This document shows, piece by piece, positions 28,015 through 40,012 of a stretch of 64,000 nt of DNA. The DNA is from Daphnia carinata. Its lineage: Eukaryota > Arthropoda > Branchiopoda > Diplostraca > Daphniidae. The first letter of the stretch is position 1, and the number at the start of each line of letters is the position of its first letter. A program made the translations under genes and the position numbers. Location of the stretch: positions 5,657,803 to 5,721,802 of the forward strand of contig NC_081332.1 of the NCBI RefSeq assembly GCF_022539665.2, given 5' to 3'. Under the pieces are notes generated by a model, which searched no databases, was not told where the DNA came from, and was given only the letters and a program-made list of their open reading frames with translations.

Positions 28015-31000
28015 TTAAGCGTAGAAGGTCAGAACAGACGTTTGATTTCCACGAACGAGCAAGAATGGTGGCATGTTGGCGGTCAACGTCTCTAACCAAG
28101 CCATGTACATGGGTGCACTAACGGCCTCCTTTCGCGCAATTGGTAAAGTCCTGTGTTGAAAAAAAATGGAACCAGCAAGTTTGGTTAGTGAACTTTCGTG
28201 CGACAAATGCAAACAATTCGATTGGTACTCACATGACGACCAGATTTGAATCTGAGGAATGATCGACTACCAATTCTCTCAGTCTACAGTGTCGATCCGT
28301 TTTGGCCTGTAATGAGGACCGTTCCGTTTCTGTAACACACAACAAATTGTTAACATATCTTTTCTTAATAATCGTTAACATTGGTTGGTGTTCTTTCCCG
28401 TGTTACCAGAGAGCTCTTCTCGCCGGATGAAGGGGCGGATGAGACCATCAAACCAGTTCTTTGTTGACTCTTTTGGTGGTTTGCTCAAGTCCGTGATGAC
28501 TATCAGATCGGAGTAGTCGATACGGAATTTATCTAACAAGGCCGCCATCCTAACCGACAGAAATCATTTCAAGTTATGTGTGGCATCTCATCGATGTATT
28601 TTTGAAAGATGGATACATACCCCTCTCGTTCTTTCTCTACTTCTTCATGATTGTTCGCCGTGCAGAAAACACGTAACTGGCATGCCGTCCAATTCGATCG
28701 TGTACTGATGATATACGGCAGCAATAGAGTCAGTCCTGCGAGTCATTCTTGTGATGTAATCAAAAGCAAAAACAACTCGATGTCGTGCAATCAAACTTAC
28801 CTCCATCGTCGTAGAGCCACCAAACGTCAATGGTACCTCGCAGATGCTTCTTTTGAAATCTAGTGATGTTATTGGAAATGTGTCGGGGGAGCTCATTGCC
28901 GTCACTTCCCCTGTTCCAGAATCATACAATTATTTTCGTGCACACTTGTGCTAGTTGTTTTTTTTTTTGCTTCCAGAAACTTACACTAGTTTCGAGTCCT
29001 TTTTGGATTTTTTCCCTTTCTTCGTGTCCTTTGATGTGTCAGGCAGATTGGCGTTACCCAACGGCGAATCGTTGATGTCCGTGTGTCTCTCAATGTCCGG
29101 TGTTCCAGGAGGGCTTTCCATCATGCTCGAGGGTCTATCTCCGTTAGAACTGATGTTTAACTCGTCCGCGTCGCCTAATATTGCGGAATAATCGAGCCCT
29201 TCCGATACGCGCAAAATGGCAACACCAACGTGCAAACTGAATCCGACACTGTGGAGCACAAATTTAGGTTAAAACAAAGAACTGAAATGATTGTGCAAAT
29301 GTAGAGATACTGACTGTATAGTGGCAAAGTACTTCTTCAACGATTGGCTATCACAGACACGCCAGTCGTTCTTATAGCCGATGAATAAAATGTTTGGTCT
29401 GATTTTGCCGACACCTGCCACTTCTAGCATGGCAGATACGCCAGTTGGGAGGTCAACATTGCCGATGAGAGTACAGAATCCTTTGATTTCATTTTTGCGC
29501 AAATGTTTGTACGATTTTTTTAAAATCTCTCCACGCATTTTGGTGGTGACCTTGCCCTGTTTTCAATCAAAATTTATGGATCGATCTTTGTGGAATATGA
29601 GTTCCTCTGTACCTCAATGACATTGCCGCAAACGAGCATGGAATTTTTCTTGCAAATCAGGTATGCAAAATCGACTAGGGCCGGACGAGACCTTGGTGAA
29701 CCAGTCAGGGCTAAAATGTGTGGCTGATAGTTCTTGACGTGCTCATCGATGTCCATCAGCTGTTGGATACTAGTCAAAGCGTCTTGCAAATTCATCGCCT
29801 GCGACGATGTACCCCAGTTGACGTCTATGATTGAAAAGACATATCATTCAGTGATTGCTCGTACTTGTTTTTAGATGTTCTTGCCAACGCACTCGGCTTG
29901 CGATAAAGCACAATGAAATAGAAGAAAAAGACGATGGCAAGCGTTACTAACGCCACTTTCCAATCAATCATAAACATGATGGCGATGCACAGGCAGGCAC
30001 AAAACAAACTCAGCCATTTGTTGTAATACTATTACACAAAAAGAAACAAGAGTGAGTGGAATTCGGTTAGCTGAACTGAAAGCGAAATGTACCTTGAAAG
30101 TGGGACGCCAACCAACGGGTTGCACGAGATCGACGTGGAAACACGCGTAATTCAGAAATGCAAAGGTGATCAAGAAGAGGTCGGAGATTAGAAGAGCGAT
30201 CATGTCCAATTGAGCTAAAGAAGAATAACATTACAGCTTTTTTCTTCCTTGAAAATAAAAGAGCAGCTTACCAATTAAGATGAAACCCAGGGCAAGGAAA
30301 AAGGTGAACAGATAAGCCAAATGAGGCTCTTTGGATTTGCCGTAACCTTTCGCCATCCAGCCAACCATCCAGTAAGGGTAGAGCTTATCATCGCCAATTA
30401 CTTGTAGCAGCTTTGGACAAGAAATGTAGCTTGCCAAAGCCGTACTGAGCGTGGCAGCGAAACAACCTGCGTAGTTGAGGGGTCCGTAAGCCGAAATTAG
30501 CGTCATCAGCTATAAATATTTGGAACGATTGAATGATGGCGTTATCCAAATGCGTCTATAGTGCAGTTAGCGACCATACCTGGTAGTCGTTGTAGGAGCC
30601 ATACGTGCAATTCGAGGGCCCGCAATTCAGAAATGTGCCGTTGTGGAAATCTTCGACACTTCCAGTGGCTTGTCGTTTGGTGGTTGCAGCGCATACGATG
30701 GCCACAATGGCGTACGAAATACTGCAAGTTAATAAATATTTTAATTACTTTCCACCTGTCTAACAGGTAGGGGACTCCGTGAACGTAATCTCAGTACTGC
30801 CAGACCTTGTACTGATGATGGCCCAGATTGTTCCTTTTGGGATAGCGTCACTAGGGTCCTATAGTAAACCACGTGTAAAACAAGCTACTCAGCATCTGCA
30901 AACTTCTTGTTAAAAGTAAACCATAAGGTTTTGGTGAATTACCTTTAAATCACCTGAGATATTAGCTCCGGCTAGAATTCCGATTCCAGCTGGAAAATAG

Positions 31001-32569
31001 ACGGCAAAGACGGAAAAGAAATCTTGCATCATACCGCCGTTAAAGACGTATCCCGAATCCCAATTTTCTCGAATTAAGTCCACTTTTGCAATCATTTGAA
31101 AGATTATTTTCACGCATAAAATTATTATAATAAGAAAGAAATGTTTACATCTGTAACCCAAATATCCTCGAGCTTGAGACAGATCCGTTTGGGGGCCGAT
31201 GAAGCTGCCAACAAAGAAATTAGCTAAAGCCACGGCCAGAATGACCACAAGCATTTGCTGCGTCTGAAAATGATAATAACGTGCTTTGTTTGACAAAAAG
31301 CTAATATTTTAATGCACAAGCTGCTCTTTCGACAACATACCAAGCTTTCGTATTTTGATCCTAGGCCACACAGAGCCCAGACTAAGATCATCAAGATTGT
31401 CCCGAGAATCCTTGTGTCATTGACCCCTCCGTCAACAATAGTGTAGCCACCGTAATTTTTCATGGTGTCTTGCAATGTTTGGCAGAAACCAACGACATTT
31501 AACGAACCATTAATTGCATTGGCCAGAGCAAAAAGAATGCCTATCGAGCCGCCCCATTCTGGACCCAAAATGCGGCTCATTACGTAGTATGTTCCTCCTA
31601 GACATCCACACATAATACTGTTGCTTGTACAATCATAATTTTAAATGCTTTTGAATCAAATGGATTTTACCTCCTCCAATTTCACCGTTGGTTACAATAG
31701 CCGACGTAGATAGGGCGGTGACAAAGGTGACGAATGTCGAGATCGAGATAATGATTAGTGTTTGCCCTGTTCGTGAATTCATACAGAGTTTAATTTAACG
31801 ATTACGTAAATAAGAAGGCAACTGAACTTACAGATGCCGGCGAGAGCCACGACCCATGAAATGCGGAGAAAGAGCATGACACCCCAAATGTTAAGCATGT
31901 TGCGGATGAGGACGCCTTCGATCCAGCCGAATTTTTGACGCGGAATCTGTTCTGCTCCATTTATTCCACTATTAGCTGGCTGTCGTTGTCCGATTGCGAA
32001 AGAAATTACGTTTGTCAGTGAACATGGTACTGTTTTTTGTAAGGGTAGTGGAACTCAAGGGTAGAAGTAGTTGATTGCTGACGTAGAGTACCTTTTCCTC
32101 GACAATAGACTCATGAAGTTCTTCCATAGTTGGCCGTGTCCCTGTCGCGGCCATCTGGAAGATGTTGCTGTAATTGGCTAGCCGCGGAACGGCTTCGTGA
32201 GTCAGTCGCCTAGCTCCCGCTCCAAGTCGACGGAGGCTACCTCGCAGTTTAGACTCCGTATTGCCTACACGTAAATTTCCACCGACTGCCTGGTGCCTTA
32301 ATATCTGTTACCTCCGAAAATGTTAGACTTCAATTGCAATGGTTCTCCAAATTGTTGGAACCAGACTTACATCTTCAGAAGTTTCAAATGCCAGGTTATC
32401 CATGCCAATACCAGAGGGAATGGTTGCTAAAGTTGGTCGTATGGATGCCCTCCGCACATTATTCGCCGGACCCTGTTTACATATCACAAACTAGAGATTT
32501 GGCTTTCAATGGCAACCAAGTTTGAGCACGTTATACCCCTTCATGGCCATCAAAAGTGTGATTATCCAT
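28015..32569 (-). CDS. SLC12 cotransporter, copy E (divergent subfamily)
   Basis: Sister of copy D. First exon ATG at 32567-32569 ([11 protein letters not shown]). The second exon (about 32370-32475) holds one unit of the cassette duplicated in copy [16 protein letters not shown] followed by MDNLAF. Then comes [12 protein letters not shown] with [10 protein letters not shown] (about 32100-32230), equivalent to the vertebrate NKCC phospho-threonine region. TM1 reads [17 protein letters not shown]3 [13 protein letters not shown]6 [20 protein letters not shown]8 [16 protein letters not shown]. As in copy D, the NKCC1 K+-site Tyr and Thr are Asn and Ile; in addition the second Na+-site Ser of TM8 is Thr. 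The extra intron before YYNKW is shared with D. The C-domain ends TSVLTFYA with TAA at 28015-28017. Intact by eye. Confidence 0.91.
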
Positions 32570-32676
32570 TGCTGTTGAAGTTGTTGGTGGTGTGCGTTCG
32601 ATCCAGCTGGCCACGTCCACCACAAAAGGTTCGAGTCTCCAGTTATCTAACACTGCATAGCAACTACGTCTTTCCA

Positions 32677-32685
32677 CCTTTTATA
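32677..32685 (-). promoter_or_regulatory. TATA box of copy E
   Basis: The minus strand reads TATAAAAGG about 110 bp upstream of the ATG at 32569, a clear consensus match. Confidence 0.6.
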
Positions 32686-34835
32686 CGGCGCTTCATTCTC
32701 AGGTGAATTTTGTCGAATCTTTTTTTCTATCTTCTCGTTTGTTATTTTAGTAAGAGAACAGATTTGAAAAATGAGAACTTACTTCTTTATTCTGAAAACA
32801 CGTCGCAACGTAGTGTTAGAGAAACGGCCATTATTACTATGCATCACGTTAACCTCTCAGTTCACGTTCGGCACGTCCGTCTGCGTTCAACTTACAGCAT
32901 GTCGATGGGCTTTTATTTGCTGTTTTATTACTTATTCCAATTCTTATTTGTGTATCCTGTGCTAATTTTCTGAAATTCGCCGTTTAGCAAGTGAAATTGA
33001 ATTTAAACTAAAACTTACAAATTTGCCACATCTTAGAATTGATTGTTGTTAGGCTTACCTCAAATTGGTTTGGCATTACAGAGCCTTGTTCTTGAGAAGT
33101 TCGCTTTTCAGCACGAGGTTCATGTTTGTTACCTAGAATCATTGCAGTCAATTTTACTGCTTTTATCGTCTCATAACCTCTTTTCTATTGCAACTGGTAA
33201 GTTGCCAGCGTGTGAATGTGGTGATGTTAAAACCAGAAACAAAAAGAAAAAGTCAGTTCTATCTGCCTCCTACCGGATAGAAGTCATATTGGGCCTTGGA
33301 CGATACTGGAAAAGGGTAAACCCAAGCGAATGGTAACATATTTAACCTTTAGTGTTGTACTTACAAAAGGGCCGACTGATTGTCACGTCGACATTTTCGT
33401 GTTCCATCATTCATCACGTTGTGCAGGAAAAGTAAAATTTGTGCTGTAGTCCAGAAAAAGTTCCCACCAGAAAAGGGGGCAGTGCTGTGAGAGGACTAAA
33501 AAATGGCGTTCATGTCCAGTTTTGTTTGCTTTAGCGGCACAGAGCCTGACTGTAAATGATGGAGGAAAATCGTTCACCATTGACGTAGATCTTTTTTTTC
33601 TTCAATCTGCCTGATATTTCATGTGGCTAAGTGTACGCGTAATAGGTGTGAAGGATCGAAATCTATCAACAATGACAGTGCAGGAAATGGTAGATCTTAA
33701 ATTACTAAGTATTACGTTTGGCAATTTTATTAGATTTCTCATCATTGATACACCAACATACTGATAGAACGCATTGCATTAGTATTTCTTGTAGTAGAAA
33801 CCTTACGGCCTACAGGAACTTCTGGTTTTGCATTCAACCATGAAGAGCTTAATATGACTTTCCTTTTAGGTCACAGCTCTCACTGTCGTAATGCTTCCAA
33901 AGTTGTGTGTTGGGCGATGGCAAAAGGAGCTGTCGTTACCCTAGAAAAAAGTAACGGACAGTCATCAATAGCGATGTCACGAACTGGTTTTTTCATTTCT
34001 TTCGTCAACATTACCTTTTTATTTCGCATTTCAGATTTCAAAATGTCTAAATGTGGTTGGTGTCTTCGCCGCTTTCTATTCCCACTCCATTGTCAACTCT
34101 GCTTTCATAATTTTTATTTTGGATTGATATTCTTTATCGAGATTAACCGTGTGACTACCAGATGTAATTTTTACACATGAATTGAGGTTTTTAGACTTTA
34201 AAATTAAAATACCTTTTTTGTTTTATTGTTTTGAAGGTAGACATAATCGGATAGGATTTCTCAAGAAAAACGCACTTGAAAGTAGGACAAAGGAAAGTTT
34301 TCACTATTAGTGATGGTGCTGACCAACTAGTGCGCCACAACACCTGTGAATGCGCTTATTCAACAGTGCAATTATATACCTTTGCAAAGTACGACGAAAG
34401 TGTATAATCTTAAGAATGTGAAGAGGAAAAAAGGGTAGGTGGTGATAAAAGGTCGGTAAAAGATCAATACTTTGATAAGGATTTTTGGGTGGGGAAAAGT
34501 GTTTTAGTCTGCGTGGACATGAATCGTTACATAAATGTTTGCATGTTGTATTTTTTCTTAAGTTGAGAATAGTTATCAAGTAACTTGTCACGTTCTTTTT
34601 ACTTTTAGAACTTCGCCTTGGTATTCGATGAATTTTAAGAATGAAAAAATTCGAATATTCCCGCCAAATCCTGCTTATGCAGCCATCTATCGGGTATGAT
34701 GTGCTGCAACCCAGAGACGTCTGCCATCTAGCGCCTCGGGGAGCAGGTGGATCATTTTCTACGTTCATTTTAGTTACTCAGGTTATTGATGTTTTATTAT
34801 TTAACTAATTTTAATCATTGATAAAAGTACCATTA

Positions 34836-34950
34836 AGTATACCAGAAGTAGCAAAGGGGATATCCTTTGCGCGGAAAAGCTTGGTCTCCGCATGTTAAAT
34901 TCCATAGATTAGGCGTTGTTATTGTTTAGTACAAATCGCCAGCATGATCC
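34836..34950 (+). repeat. Single arm of a MITE-like repeat family
   Basis: The sequence shares AGTATAC-AG-AGTA, GCGCGGAA-AGCTTG, CGCATGTT-AA-TCCATAGAT and AATCGCCAGCA with the two arms of the element at 35103-35392. It appears to be one arm without a partner. Confidence 0.55.
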
Positions 34951-35102
34951 GTCATAACTCCATGCTAAAAACATGGCAGTTTTTTGGCTGACATTAGCGC
35001 CATGCTACACTGGGGAAAAAGATTTTATCTGTTTTCCATCCCTTTTTGAAATCTCAGAAGCGTAATTTGGGTGCCATTTTTCAATTTCTTCATGGTACTT
35101 TT

Positions 35103-35392
35103 ATAAAGTATACAAGGAGTAGTAACGCCTGCAAAACAACTTGAGCTACGCATATTGAACTCCAGAGATGGCGTTTCCAAATCGCCAGTACGCTCCTATA
35201 TTTCATCATTTTAGCCGCCAGAGTGAATTGCGATCTTATTAACAGATGGCACTTTTCTATGTATCAAGACGTCAAGACAATGTACTGGTGATTTGGTACT
35301 GAGCCCAACGCCATCTATGGACCGCAACATGCGGAGCTCTTCCGCGCAGAGGGCACTGCCGTTATTACTCCTACTTCATGCTACAACGTAAA
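35103..35392. mobile_element. MITE-like inverted-repeat element
   Basis: The left arm (35103-35200) and the reverse complement of the right arm (35281-35392) share GAGTAGTAACG / GAGTAATAACG, the CGCATGTTG-type block, AGATGGCGTT and ACCAATCGCCAGTAC-type blocks. Element length is about 290 bp. A related element lies at 52955-53235. No transposase is present. Target duplications were not identified. Confidence 0.55.
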
Positions 35393-35795
35393 CAAATTGC
35401 AGACGACATTCAGTTAGTTTTTGGACATGTGACCTATGTTTCAAATGAAACTATCCCAGTGAAACATTAGTGGCAAATTTAAATAATTTTGTCATCTCGG
35501 AATTTATTATTGAAGTTTGGAACTGTTACATCCACGTGTTAAAGAATAAGTGGTCAGTTTTTTAGAAATACGTTGAAAAAAGAAAATTATTCTCATGTGC
35601 AAGGTACGTATATTTTGGTTCAAAGTCCAACTGAAAACAAGCTGAGTATGCTAAATTATTTATATGTTTCAGCATAAATTTCGTACGGCATAATTTCAAC
35701 AAGCCACTAGCCAAGATCACCCCAGAATAACCAATGGTGGCATAGGAAAGTCTAATGCACTGACAAAGCTCATCTTCCGTTTTGGTTTTACTACC

Positions 35796-37802
35796 ATGAC
35801 ACCATCATTTTTTAATATGCTGAGCAACTGGAAGCAACTTTGTTTAAGCTTTAGTCATCAGTATGTGTTAGCACAAAGAGCATTTATTAATTCTCATCAC
35901 AAGTTCTCAACCCACAATATTGCAGAAAAATTGGATCGTTTACTTACCTTTAAAGAAAGAAGTTTTGATTTCTTTCAGAAAAGTGAAAAATATAAAGATA
36001 TGTGGGTTCCTTCCAACAAGATGTTTAATATCCCTGGTGATTGTGGAACAGATGGTCAAGCCAACAAAACAATGACTGATCTGATTATAGACTTTTCTGT
36101 GCCTGAAACTGTGTCAAATGATTTGAAGAATCCATCATGTTATAGCTCGTTAATATCGGGACCATCTCAAGAAAAGAGTGTTGCCCTCGTTCTGGATCAT
36201 TGCACAGGGAATGAGGCGCTGATTATGGCAAATACGCTATTTCGAATTGTTGGAGAAAATTTTAAGAAAGGGGCCTTTTACCGGTACCTGTTATGCAAAG
36301 CAAATCACTGGATAAAGAATTGCTCATCTCATCAAGAACTAGTCCTTTGGGCTTTCATATTTTCATTGGAGAAGTCACAGCAGTCAAACGCTTGTTTTCG
36401 ATGCATCTACGAACGTTTTAAAACGGATGTTTCACTCTTCCAGTGCCTGAATGCATTTGAAATGGGTATCATTTGCAATGCTTGGTTTACAAGTAACATT
36501 ATAGTTTCAGCAAAGCCAATGCTTCGCGTTGTCGAGAACTTACTGCGAGAAGAAATTTGCCTATCACCAGGCGTCTTTAGCCAAGAGACGCTCTCGATGC
36601 TTAAAGTGCTCCGGAAGGCAGGTTTCGGAACAGACCATCTTTTTGAATCTTTGATGTCATCATTGTCGTCCCCAAATGCTCGAAATCTGAACCTAGCACA
36701 AGCAGCTCACGGGTAAGATGGGATTTGCAAGTTTTAGTTAACAGTTCTGACTTTGTTCTTTATTTAGTTTAGCACTTTTAGCTGACCGTCGCTGTCTGGT
36801 TGACGAAAGTATTATCCAGAACATCACGCACCTCATCAAAACCGCTGCTAAGAAACCATTGCAGACGCCGTACATGTTCATGCACCCTTCTCGAGGAACG
36901 CGCATTAAGGATTTAACTCGCTTTTTGTGGACAGCCAGCTGCCTGATTCCAACAAACGTAATTTCTCAGGACAGAATCGCGTCAGAAATTATCGACCAAG
37001 TGGACGCCGGTTGGAGAACAGGCAGTTTCCAACTAGACCAAGATTGTCACTTACTTTCAGATTTCTTCCTTTCACTAGCTTGCTGGAAAATCTATCCTCA
37101 ACCTTTGATTGACAAAATCATTGATAGAAATTTTATCAATGTCGTACTGAGACAGAGGCAGACGGTCCGGCAGTCACGCCTAGCTCTGTTCTTGGTGGCA
37201 GCACAGATTGAAGCTCCACATCTGCTGTTGGTGAAGGAATTCTTACCAGATATTGCCTCTAATTTACCTCCATACAAGATAGAAAAGGAGTTGGTAAAGC
37301 GTCCCCAACTTGCTCGTTTGGCCGGTGTGATCGATCGCTACCGAGAAGAATTGGGATGGGAAAACATCCGTTGCTGTACAACAGTTCCACATCTTAACTT
37401 GGCGGGTTTAACTTTCGATTACGAAGGGTAAATAATTGACTGAATTTTCCCATTGATTTGGTCCTAATTTTATTTCGTACAGGAGGCAAGTTGCAGTTGA
37501 AGTGCTAGATTCGTATGTCTGCATGCGTCACAGCAATCGTCCGGAACGTTTACTGGCTCTCAAGAATCGACTATCACGAGAGCTTGGCTACAAAGTAATT
37601 GAGGTAATCCCTTTGCTATAATTGTGTGCACGAATTTATTCAAACTATTACTCCATGTATTAATTTCTTACTACCCATGGGCAAATAGTTGGATGTTCAG
37701 CAGACAAACCGAATGGAGCAAGAAGCTGAAGTGGAAGTTCACAGCTACAGCGACCAGCAAGTGACAATGATTAGAAAATGCTTGGAAAAACTATATATGT
37801 GA
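35796..37802 (+). CDS. FAST/RAP-type mitochondrial RNA-binding protein
   Basis: Four exons with consistent phases: 35796-36712, 36768-37427, 37483-37603, 37689-37802, giving 603 residues. The first 45 residues are basic and hydroxylated (HQYVLAQRAFINSHHKFSTH), as in a mitochondrial targeting peptide. The middle is helical, repeat-like sequence typical of FAST-family proteins. The last ~80 residues (VAVEVLDSYVCMRH, then LLALKNRLSRELGYKVIE) match the layout of a RAP domain. FAST-kinase-domain proteins act in mitochondrial RNA processing and stability. The precise paralogue cannot be named by eye. The gene ends 103 bp from the end of the convergent MDM2-like gene. Confidence 0.6.
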
Positions 37803-37905
37803 CCTAGACAAAATGCTAATATATGAAATAACAGCCAGCCCCAACATTTACAACCAAATGACATGAAGTTCCCTTTTGTACTAGTCCGGTAAAAACCTAT
37901 TCCTG

Positions 37906-39179
37906 TCAACTGTTCACTCGAAACATTTTCACTACCCTTGCAATAGTTCGCCGACATAAAGGACATTTCTTCCTTTCACGCCATAGACGTTTTGAACACG
38001 AATAACAGTAAAGCTGATGACCAGTATTACCATGCATAAATGCTCCATCGACAGGACGAAGCCCACACAGCCCACACAATTCGGAGCAGCCGCAAGGTTG
38101 CTTAATATTACCACTGCAGCCGGTCACGTGTTGGTGTTCTTCATACGAGGAGCTTTGGGACAAAACACCGCTATCTACACTGGTTTGGGATGAAATAATG
38201 GACCCTTCTCGTCCCTGAGTCGAGGAAGAAACAGAGGAGATTGACGATCCAGCATGATTTTCACTGCTACTATTCTCACAGCGAGGTCTTTTTGCCCTTC
38301 TTCGCTTCGGCCTAGGATCTAACCAACCTTTCCTGATCTATAACAATATCAATGGTAATGAAATAAGTTGGTTTAACATGAAACATGGGATTTACTAACC
38401 TCATAACACTTGTGGCAGTATCGCATGGGAGGGATATTATGAACGCCGCAACGAAGACATTTCCATTTATCTTCGAGGCTGCGAGTTGGAATGGGGCTGT
38501 TACGAATAATTCCATCATCAGAGCTTTCAATATCAGTCAAACTTTCATCTTCTAACTCCACAGCAATTATGGGAATACGAGCAGCCTAGAAAATGCAAAA
38601 GTTGTGTTGTAGTATAGAAATTTTAGTTGCAAATGGGAGAACTCACTTCAATATCAGAAGAACCATCAGATTCTTCATCATCTAGGTCAGCGGTAGAATC
38701 AGATGCAATCTCATATTCCACTTCATAAATGACATCAGTAGCATCACCATCAGACTCACTGGATGAAGATGGGGACCAATCATCCCCAGAGTCTTGGACC
38801 CAAGCTGATGATAGAAGCTGAATACTGAATTGCTGTCCACCAAGCTACTATATGAAGAGTAGTTACCTGTTTCATATCCCTGCCATGTATGACAGGATTC
38901 GTCACTAGCACAGCTGCTGCTGTCAAAGAAGTCACTTTCATCTAACCGTGGTCGTTTGAAAGTTCGATCACAGACAGACACTGCACAGATTGGCAACATG
39001 TTTTGTAGAAAAAAAAATCAATGAATGGAAAAGTACATTAATCGATTTTTCTTTGCTTAGAAGCACAGTCCTCAATAGTTTAAGGCAATAAAGTGAAAGA
39101 AATAAGTATGGCAGAACGAATACATACACCATGACAGAAGAAATGAACCAAATAAAATATACACCTTACCTCCAGCCAT
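37906..39179 (-). CDS. MDM2-like RING E3 ubiquitin ligase lacking a visible SWIB domain
   Basis: Coding exons 39170-39179, 38867-38980, 38647-38804, 38400-38585 and 37906-38337 join in phase to 299 residues. Order of parts: a KRPR nuclear-localisation-like segment, a long acidic Ser/Asp/Glu region containing VIYEVEYEIAS (compare VEFEVES in MDM2), and a RanBP2-type zinc finger at about 135-156 (WKCLRCG...RYCHKCYE). A basic RPKRRRAKRPR patch, a Ser-rich linker and a C-terminal C2H2C4 RING at about 240-299 follow (CGLCG, HGNTGH, CYSC, CPLC), the special MDM2/MDM4 arrangement. Human MDM2 has 491 residues and an N-terminal p53-binding SWIB domain, which is not visible here. The frame is open upstream of the ATG to an acceptor-like TTTCAG at about 39195, so upstream coding exons are not excluded. 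The role in p53 control is inferred. Confidence 0.85.
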
Positions 39180-40012
39180 TGCGAAAATATCTGTTAGATT
39201 CTGAAATTCAAACACAAAGCGTCTTTTTTAGCAGTCGATAAAAATTTGTTTGGGACGTGGATGCAGACTCTGTCCAAGCAATTCTAGACAAGTCCAGACA
39301 AGCCCAAACATACCCTCACCCTCTTCAGCGGGGAAATCTTAGTTTACCCACACGAGGTACACTGAGGCGACGCCACTTTCGGATGCGGGTCTACATTTTC
39401 TGCGGTTCTCAGTCAGTCACGGATACAATGGGATTAAATTAGAATTTCCTGCGTATACTTTATGAAACTCAATGGCGAATCGCCACGACCACATGTATTG
39501 TACGGTAAATATGTAGGACAAGTTAGAACTATAAATCTTGATACTGAAAATGCAGATGGCCAAGATAAGTTAAAAGCTGTTCGCTGTCACACGAAAACAG
39601 TCAGTTGTCAGTGACAATTCCATGGACGTTACGTAATGGACGAATGAATCGTTATTGTTCTGGCAATAGTTTCCCTCCTCGTTACCACGCTGTTACATCA
39701 ACAGCAGTAATGGATTTCCACCATTTTACCCCGTGAATTTCTCTTGAAACAGGTGCGTAAATATTTTTCCGATTGAATTCGAACTTAGATTTTACCTAAA
39801 GATGTTTCAATTAAGAATGTTCGACAAAATAGTAGCTTCGTGGAGCTTTTGTCATCCCATTGCTGAATGGTAAAATGTATAAAGCGCCAAAATGCACGAT
39901 TATTGACCTATGCATTCTAAAGTCTGAATTTGTATACTGACTGCCTGAAACAACATACTACTTTAATCAAAGAATTCAGAAAGCTGAGAACTTGAAAACC
40001 GATTCACAGAAA
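39180..40012. other. Shared upstream region of the MDM2-like and KH-domain genes
   Basis: About 830 bp between two divergent starts. On the minus strand there is an acceptor-like TTTCAG at about 39195-39200, and on the plus strand a donor-like CAG/GTGCGT near 39753, so both genes probably have untranslated 5' exons here. No coding exon with SWIB similarity was seen. Confidence 0.5.

Larger units (their letters stand above)
32686..35795. other. Intergenic region between the cotransporter array and the FAST/RAP gene
   Basis: About 3.1 kb. It separates two divergent transcription units. The left 2 kb show only short frames. The right part (34.68-35.40 kb) is full of short interspersed repeats containing AGATGGC-type motifs (listed separately). 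A minus-strand frame at 34307-34768 looks like chance. Confidence 0.5.

Noticed and set aside
34307-34768. 153-codon minus-strand frame upstream of the FAST/RAP gene
   Set aside because: Composition is irregular with no domain, no splice partners and overlap with repeats; best explained as chance.
39257-39442. Upstream SWIB exon for the MDM2-like gene
   Set aside because: Both strands of 39200-39990 were read for a SWIB-like helix pattern and none was found; the plus-strand frame here has no supporting features.
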